A stretch of DNA of 64,000 bases, taken from Sporosarcina luteola. GTDB lineage: Bacteria > Bacillota > Bacilli > Bacillales_A > Planococcaceae. Each line of letters starts with the position of its first letter. The stretch's first letter is position 1. The notes under the pieces are model-generated. The model was not told where the DNA came from. It ran no database searches and worked only from the letters and a program-made list of their open reading frames with translations. This document shows positions 60,235 through 64,000 of this stretch, piece after piece. A program made the translations under genes and the position numbers. Location: assembly GCF_023715585.1 (NCBI RefSeq), contig NZ_JAMBOK010000003.1, forward strand, positions 209,439 through 273,438, read 5' to 3'.

Positions 60235-60390
60235 GCCCTCATATAAATCCGATAATATGGTTCGGATGTTTCTACTAAGCCACCGTGAATGGCTTGTCTA
60301 TGAAGGCAGGACAGTTATGTCTGTTTCTGCCTGCAGTAGAACGTTGAGACGCGTGGAAAGAAGGACTTTCTTACGCGTCTTTACTTATTT
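60235..60390 (+). promoter_or_regulatory. Purine riboswitch of guaA, U at position 73
   Basis: P1 GCCcTCATA / TATGAaGGC, P2 ATCCGA / TTCGGAT with TAATATGG, J2/3 GTTTCTAC, P3 TAAGCC / GGCTTG with CACCGTGAA loop. The specificity base is C (60298), so guanine-type. The neighbouring base at 60297 is T where A73 is usual. A possible antiterminator GGCAG..CTGCC is followed by the terminator AGACGCGT / ACGCGTCT (60347-60380) and TTACTTATTT. Confidence 0.85.
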
Positions 60391-60426
60391 AGCGGCAACG
60401 GAAACTAATTGGAAGAGGTGGATCAA

Positions 60427-61962
60427 TTGTCGACGGCTCCTTTATTGATCGAACAGGAAAAGATTGTAGTACTGAATTACGGTAACGCATATAACCAACT
60501 GATCACCCGCACAATCCGTGAGTTGGGGGTTTACAGTGAATTGCATCCGCATACGATTACAGCGGAGGAAATCAAAAATATGCAGGCTGTCGGAGTCATC
60601 CTTTCCGGCGGGTCAAAGGAATTTGACTACGGAATCGACGCTGGCATATTTGATCTCGGCATCCCTGTACTTGGAATCTCTTCCGGTGCAGAACTGATCG
60701 CCAAGCAATTCGGCGGAAAAACGGTAGTTGAAGAATCCACAGACGTACAGGAAGTCAATGTGACTCCTGCTTCTAAACTGTTTTCGGGACTTGCAGGAAA
60801 GCAATCCATCTTAATGGGCAGAGGAAATGCGGTGTCTGAATTGCCGACGGGCTTTACAGCAATCGCGACAGGCCCTGACGGCGGAACGGTCGCTTTTGCG
60901 AACGAAGAAAAACACCTTTATGGCGTCGTGTTCCATCCTGAAGCCCCGCAATCTACTGAAGGTAAGGAAATCCTAAGCCAGTTTGTTTTTGCCGTTTGCG
61001 GAGCACAGAAAAGCTGGACGATGAAAGGTTTCATCGACATCGAAGTTGAAAAGATCCGGTCGCAAGTCGGCGATCGGAAAGTCCTTTGTGCACTAAGCGG
61101 CGGCGTCGATTCATCTGTCGTGGCAACGTTGATTCACCGCGCGATCGGCGACCAGCTTACTTGCATTTTTGTCGACCACGGCCTTCTTCGCAAAGGTGAA
61201 GTGGAAAGCGTCGTCGACACATTCAGCAATCAATTCCATATGAACTTCATTAAAGTCGATGCCCGCAAACGTTTCTTGGACAAGTTGAAAGGCGTCACTG
61301 ATCCCGAAGAGAAACGGAAGGTGATCGGCAATGAATTCATTTACGTATTCGATGAAGAATCCGCTAAGCTTGAAGGCATCGACTTCCTTGCGCAAGGTAC
61401 GATCTACGCGGACATCATTGAAAGCGGAACGGCGACGGATGAAGTGATCAAATCACACCATAACGTCGGCGGCCTGCCGGAAGACATGGAGTTCGAATTG
61501 ATCGAGCCGTTGAAAGCATTGTTCAAAGACGAAGTGCGCGCAGTGGGTGCAGAGCTCGGTTTGCCTGCTGACATCGTGCAACGCCAGCCGTTCCCTGGAC
61601 CAGGCCTCGGCGTTCGGGTACTCGGAGAAATTACGGAAGAGAAGCTTGAAATCGTCCGTGATGCAGACTGGATCCTTCGTGACGAAATAGCGAAAGCGGG
61701 ACTTGATCGGGATATTTGGCAATACTTCGCAGTCCTTCCGAATATCCGCAGCGTCGGAAAGAGGAACGAAAAACGCTCCTATGACCACGCAATCGGCATT
61801 CGTGCTGTTCATTCGGTGGACGGCATGACAGCGGACTGGGCGCGTATCCCTTGGGACGTCCTCGAGAAGATCAGTACACGCATCACATCGGAAGTCGACC
61901 AAGTGAATCGCGTCGTCTACGATATTACTGCCAAACCACCGGGCACAATCGAGTGGGAATAA
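60427..61962 (+). CDS. guaA: GMP synthase GuaA with degenerate glutaminase domain
   Basis: A 511-residue GMP synthetase of normal length. The ATP-pyrophosphatase domain (about 200-390) and dimerisation domain are intact: [54 protein letters not shown] end. The N-terminal class I amidotransferase domain is not. The nucleophile elbow reads LGISSG (Ser85, TCT) instead of LGICYG. DFGSQ has become NYGNA, GGPNSV is GGSKEF, and SHGD is GRGN. HPE is kept. Glutamine hydrolysis should be lost, leaving ammonia as donor. TTG start after AGAGGTGG. Purine riboswitch upstream. Confidence 0.93.
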   Translation: MSTAPLLIEQEKIVVLNYGNAYNQLITRTIRELGVYSELHPHTITAEEIKNMQAVGVILSGGSKEFDYGIDAGIFDLGIPVLGISSGAELIAKQFGGKTVVEESTDVQEVNVTPASKLFSGLAGKQSILMGRGNAVSELPTGFTAIATGPDGGTVAFANEEKHLYGVVFHPEAPQSTEGKEILSQFVFAVCGAQKSWTMKGFIDIEVEKIRSQVGDRKVLCALSGGVDSSVVATLIHRAIGDQLTCIFVDHGLLRKGEVESVVDTFSNQFHMNFIKVDARKRFLDKLKGVTDPEEKRKVIGNEFIYVFDEESAKLEGIDFLAQGTIYADIIESGTATDEVIKSHHNVGGLPEDMEFELIEPLKALFKDEVRAVGAELGLPADIVQRQPFPGPGLGVRVLGEITEEKLEIVRDADWILRDEIAKAGLDRDIWQYFAVLPNIRSVGKRNEKRSYDHAIGIRAVHSVDGMTADWARIPWDVLEKISTRITSEVDQVNRVVYDITAKPPGTIEWE

Positions 61963-61979
61963 ACAAAACTGAATAATTG

Positions 61980-62128
61980 CATCGTATATCTTTGGGGATA
62001 TGGCCCAAACGTCTCTACCGGAACGCCGTAAATGTTCTGACTACGATGATTGAATTAAAGGCGAAAATCGTTTTAATTTGATTGTCATGGGGAAGTATAC
62101 GTGTAACTATCGTATACTTCCTTTTTTT
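61980..62128 (+). promoter_or_regulatory. Purine (guanine-type) riboswitch of pbuG
   Basis: P1 CATCGTA / TACGATG (61980-61986 with 62042-62048), P2 around GGGGATATGGCCC, J2/3 GTCTCTACC, P3 GGAAC/GTTCT with GCCGTAAAT loop, then GA-C-TACGA, so C74. The terminator GGAAGTATAC / GTATACTTCC plus T-run is at 62091-62128. It controls pbuG. Confidence 0.93.
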
Positions 62129-62210
62129 GGTTTTGATTATCAATAGATTTCCGACCTGACGACAACAGACCCTCGACTTCATTCTAAATTTACATAAAAG
62201 GACGGTTATC

Positions 62211-63545
62211 ATGAAGAAATACTTTGAGTTTGATAAGCTTGGAACGAATTACCGGAGGGAAATCATCGGAGGACTCACGACTTTCCTAGCAATGGCATAT
62301 ATTTTAGCGGTCAATCCGCTCATGCTTTCATTGGAAGGGATACCTGACCTTCCCGATGCGATGCGCATGGATAAAGGCGCCGTTTTCGTAGCAACCGCAT
62401 TAGCAGCGGCAGTCGGTTCATTATTCATGGGGATAATTGCAAAATACCCGATCGGCTTAGCTCCAGGCATGGGTTTGAACGCATTCTTCGCGTTTACAGT
62501 TGTGCTCACTTACGGAATCCCGTGGCAGACTGCATTGACAGGCGTTTTATTCTCTGGACTGATCTTTATTATTCTATCGTTATCAGGCTTGCGTGAAGCG
62601 ATCATTAATGCCATACCATCACAGTTAAAATATGCAGTCGGTGCAGGTATCGGCCTCTTCATCACCTTCCTCGGCTTCCAAAACGCAAATATCATCGTTG
62701 CGGATCCGAACACACTTGTGACACTCGGCGATTTGTCAGCGGGACCTACGCTGCTCGCTATCTTCGGCTTAGTCATTACTGTCATCATGATGGTGCGTCA
62801 AATTAAGGGCGCCATCTTCTACGGCATGATTTTGACGACGATTCTAGGAATGATCGTCAGCTTAATTGATATCCCGACGAAAGTGGTCGACAAAGTGCCA
62901 TCCGTCGCTCCGACATTCGGCGCTGCATTCGAAGCAATCTTCAACGATCCCGCTTCATTGATGACAACTCAATTCCTTGTCATTGTCATTACATTCCTCT
63001 TCGTCGACTTTTTCGATACGGCGGGTACGCTTGTTGCGGTGGCCACTCAAGCAGGTTTGATGAAGGACGAAAAATTGCCGCGCGCCGGCAAGGCATTGCT
63101 TGCAGATTCAATGGCTACAGTGACGGGCTCTATTTTCGGAACGTCCACGACAACTTCCTATATAGAGTCGACTGCAGGTGTTGCAGCGGGAGCCAAAACT
63201 GGTTTTGCTTCTATTGTAACGGGAACGCTCTTCCTGTTGGCATTGTTCTTCTCTCCATTATTGTTCGTCATCACCCCGGAAGTGACAGCGCCCGCGCTTA
63301 TCATTGTAGGTGTGCTGATGGTATCGACACTAGGGAATATCGAATGGTCGAAATTTGAAATCGCCGTACCGGCATTCTTTACAATTATTACGATGCCATT
63401 GACTTACAGCATCGCAACGGGAATCGCAATCGGCTTCGTCTTCTATCCGATCACGATGCTGCTAGCCGGCAGAAGGAAAGAGATTCATCCGATCATGTAC
63501 GGGCTTTTCATCATCTTCATCATGTATTTCATTTTTATTAAATGA
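62211..63545 (+). CDS. pbuG: Hypoxanthine/guanine permease PbuG (AzgA family)
   Basis: A 444-residue purine permease of the NCS2/AzgA family with about 13 membrane segments. GGLTTFLAMAYILAVNP, GLAPGMGLNAFFAFTVV, FFDTAGTLVAVATQAGL and GTSTTTSYIESTAGVAAG are the conserved substrate and signature segments. The riboswitch upstream and guaA next to it support purine-base uptake. AAAAGGACGGTTATC precedes the ATG. Confidence 0.93.
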   Translation: MKKYFEFDKLGTNYRREIIGGLTTFLAMAYILAVNPLMLSLEGIPDLPDAMRMDKGAVFVATALAAAVGSLFMGIIAKYPIGLAPGMGLNAFFAFTVVLTYGIPWQTALTGVLFSGLIFIILSLSGLREAIINAIPSQLKYAVGAGIGLFITFLGFQNANIIVADPNTLVTLGDLSAGPTLLAIFGLVITVIMMVRQIKGAIFYGMILTTILGMIVSLIDIPTKVVDKVPSVAPTFGAAFEAIFNDPASLMTTQFLVIVITFLFVDFFDTAGTLVAVATQAGLMKDEKLPRAGKALLADSMATVTGSIFGTSTTTSYIESTAGVAAGAKTGFASIVTGTLFLLALFFSPLLFVITPEVTAPALIIVGVLMVSTLGNIEWSKFEIAVPAFFTIITMPLTYSIATGIAIGFVFYPITMLLAGRRKEIHPIMYGLFIIFIMYFIFIK

Positions 63546-63573
63546 AGTAAGTGAATACATTCTAATTTAAGTG

Positions 63574-63604
63574 GGACGGCTCGTATGAGGCCGTTCTTTT
63601 TTTA
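63574..63604 (+). terminator. Terminator of pbuG
   Basis: GGACGGC / GGCCGTTC hairpin followed by TTTTTTT. Confidence 0.88.
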
Positions 63605-63733
63605 TACTATTGAATGAATAAGGATATAGGTTGTCTTTAAAATCCCTAGTGTAAATGAAGTTGTTAGTTTTGTTGATGTAACGTGCATTTCTATAGAGGA
63701 AATCAAGGATATGAAAATTATTCATTAAAACTG

Positions 63734-63762
63734 TTGACACTTTAAATTTCATTTGGTATAGT
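63734..63762 (+). promoter_or_regulatory. rRNA operon promoter
   Basis: TTGACA (63734-63739), exactly 17 bases, TATAGT (63757-63762). An AT-rich region with upstream-element character lies before it. The ~190-base leader runs to 16S and contains a CTTGAAAACTGAACAGC-type segment usual in Bacillales rrn leaders. Confidence 0.88.
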
Positions 63763-63952
63763 AATAAAGCAGTCGAGAGAACGACATTAACCGACAGCAA
63801 AATACATGAACCTTGAAAACTGAACAGCAAAACGTCAACAAATAAAGTTCTGGAGCCGACTCTGTCGGTGAATAGAACAAACGAATCTTCGGATTCAAAT
63901 TGACATCTTAATTGATGCCAGCAAGAAACTCGAGCTACTCGAATTTCTCTAT

Positions 63953-64000
63953 TATGGAGAGTTTGATCCTGGCTCAGGACGAACGCTGGCGGCGTGCCTA
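63953..64000 (+). rRNA. 16S rRNA, 5' end
   Basis: GGAGAGTTTGATCCTGGCTC followed by AGGACGAACGCTGGCGGCGT is the conserved start of bacterial 16S rRNA. Only about 48 bases lie in the window; the 5' boundary is estimated. Too short to place the genus. Confidence 0.97.

Noticed and set aside
63567..63830. 87-codon minus-strand ORF
   Set aside because: It covers the pbuG terminator and the rRNA promoter; composition is that of AT-rich non-coding DNA.

Overview
The window looks like a chromosomal segment of a Gram-positive, endospore-forming member of the Bacillales, most likely Planococcaceae and Sporosarcina-like. The evidence is spore-associated genes (ytfJ, tlp, a YjcZ-type peptide), a sigI-rsgI pair, many AGGAGG-type ribosome binding sites with frequent TTG/GTG starts, T-box, S-box and purine riboswitches, and a MoxR/DUF58/transglutaminase-guaA-pbuG order that I recall from the start of the Bacillus subtilis chromosome. 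The genus is inference; only the first ~50 bases of a 16S rRNA gene are present. I saw no phage, plasmid, CRISPR array or intact insertion sequence.

Layout. 1-3.3 kb: end-truncated alkaline phosphatase, a small surface-type protein, an NTF2-like protein and a small-molecule phosphotransferase. 3.3-11 kb: a palindromic 146-bp repeat, a tyrosine-type T-box controlling an NhaC-family transporter and a PqqB-like metallo-beta-lactamase protein, an acetamidase, two more copies of the repeat beside a 59-residue gene, a flavin dehydrogenase and a zinc peptidase. 11-23 kb: a DIP1984 gene followed by a structured RNA candidate, a beta-lactamase-fold hydrolase behind a FadR-type operator, DinB-like, FAD/Rieske, cysteine-peptidase-like, SRPBCC and class C beta-lactamase-like genes, a YjcZ-type peptide, nucleoside and dicarboxylate transporters, and ytfJ. 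23.4-27.6 kb: an accessory-looking, partly AT-rich stretch with two copies of a GC-rich dispersed repeat. 27.6-38.8 kb: brnQ, an ATP-sulfurylase-like protein, DUF2325, MATE, DUF2268, then a cysteine-synthase-like gene and a sulfonate-type ABC importer. 38.8-51 kb: pbuE with a purine riboswitch, an ABC-F protein, tlp, MFS, a secreted acidic protein with sigI-rsgI, a squalene/phytoene-synthase-family gene, a cluster of very small ORFs, an FMN reductase and an S-box-controlled metI. 51-64 kb: paired SMR genes plus MATE, pncB-nadE, moxR-DUF58-transglutaminase, guaA and pbuG each behind a purine riboswitch, and an rRNA operon promoter running into 16S.

Themes. Purine economy is unusually visible: three purine riboswitches (pbuE, guaA, pbuG) plus a nucleoside transporter. 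Sulfur and methionine genes form another theme. Two conserved enzymes carry damaged catalytic motifs while the rest of the protein looks intact. GuaA has Ser in place of the glutaminase Cys, and the ATP-sulfurylase homologue lacks the QxRN arginine and has a ~180-residue C-terminal extension.

Intergenic DNA carries several structured families: three arrays of a TTATG(CG) motif on an exact 20-bp period, each just upstream of a gene and in its orientation; one array on a 21-bp period; three 146-147-bp palindromic elements with conserved ends and variable cores; and a GC-rich dispersed repeat, one fragment of which forms the stop codon region of an MFS gene. The degenerate GuaA and the 20-bp arrays are the observations I would check first.
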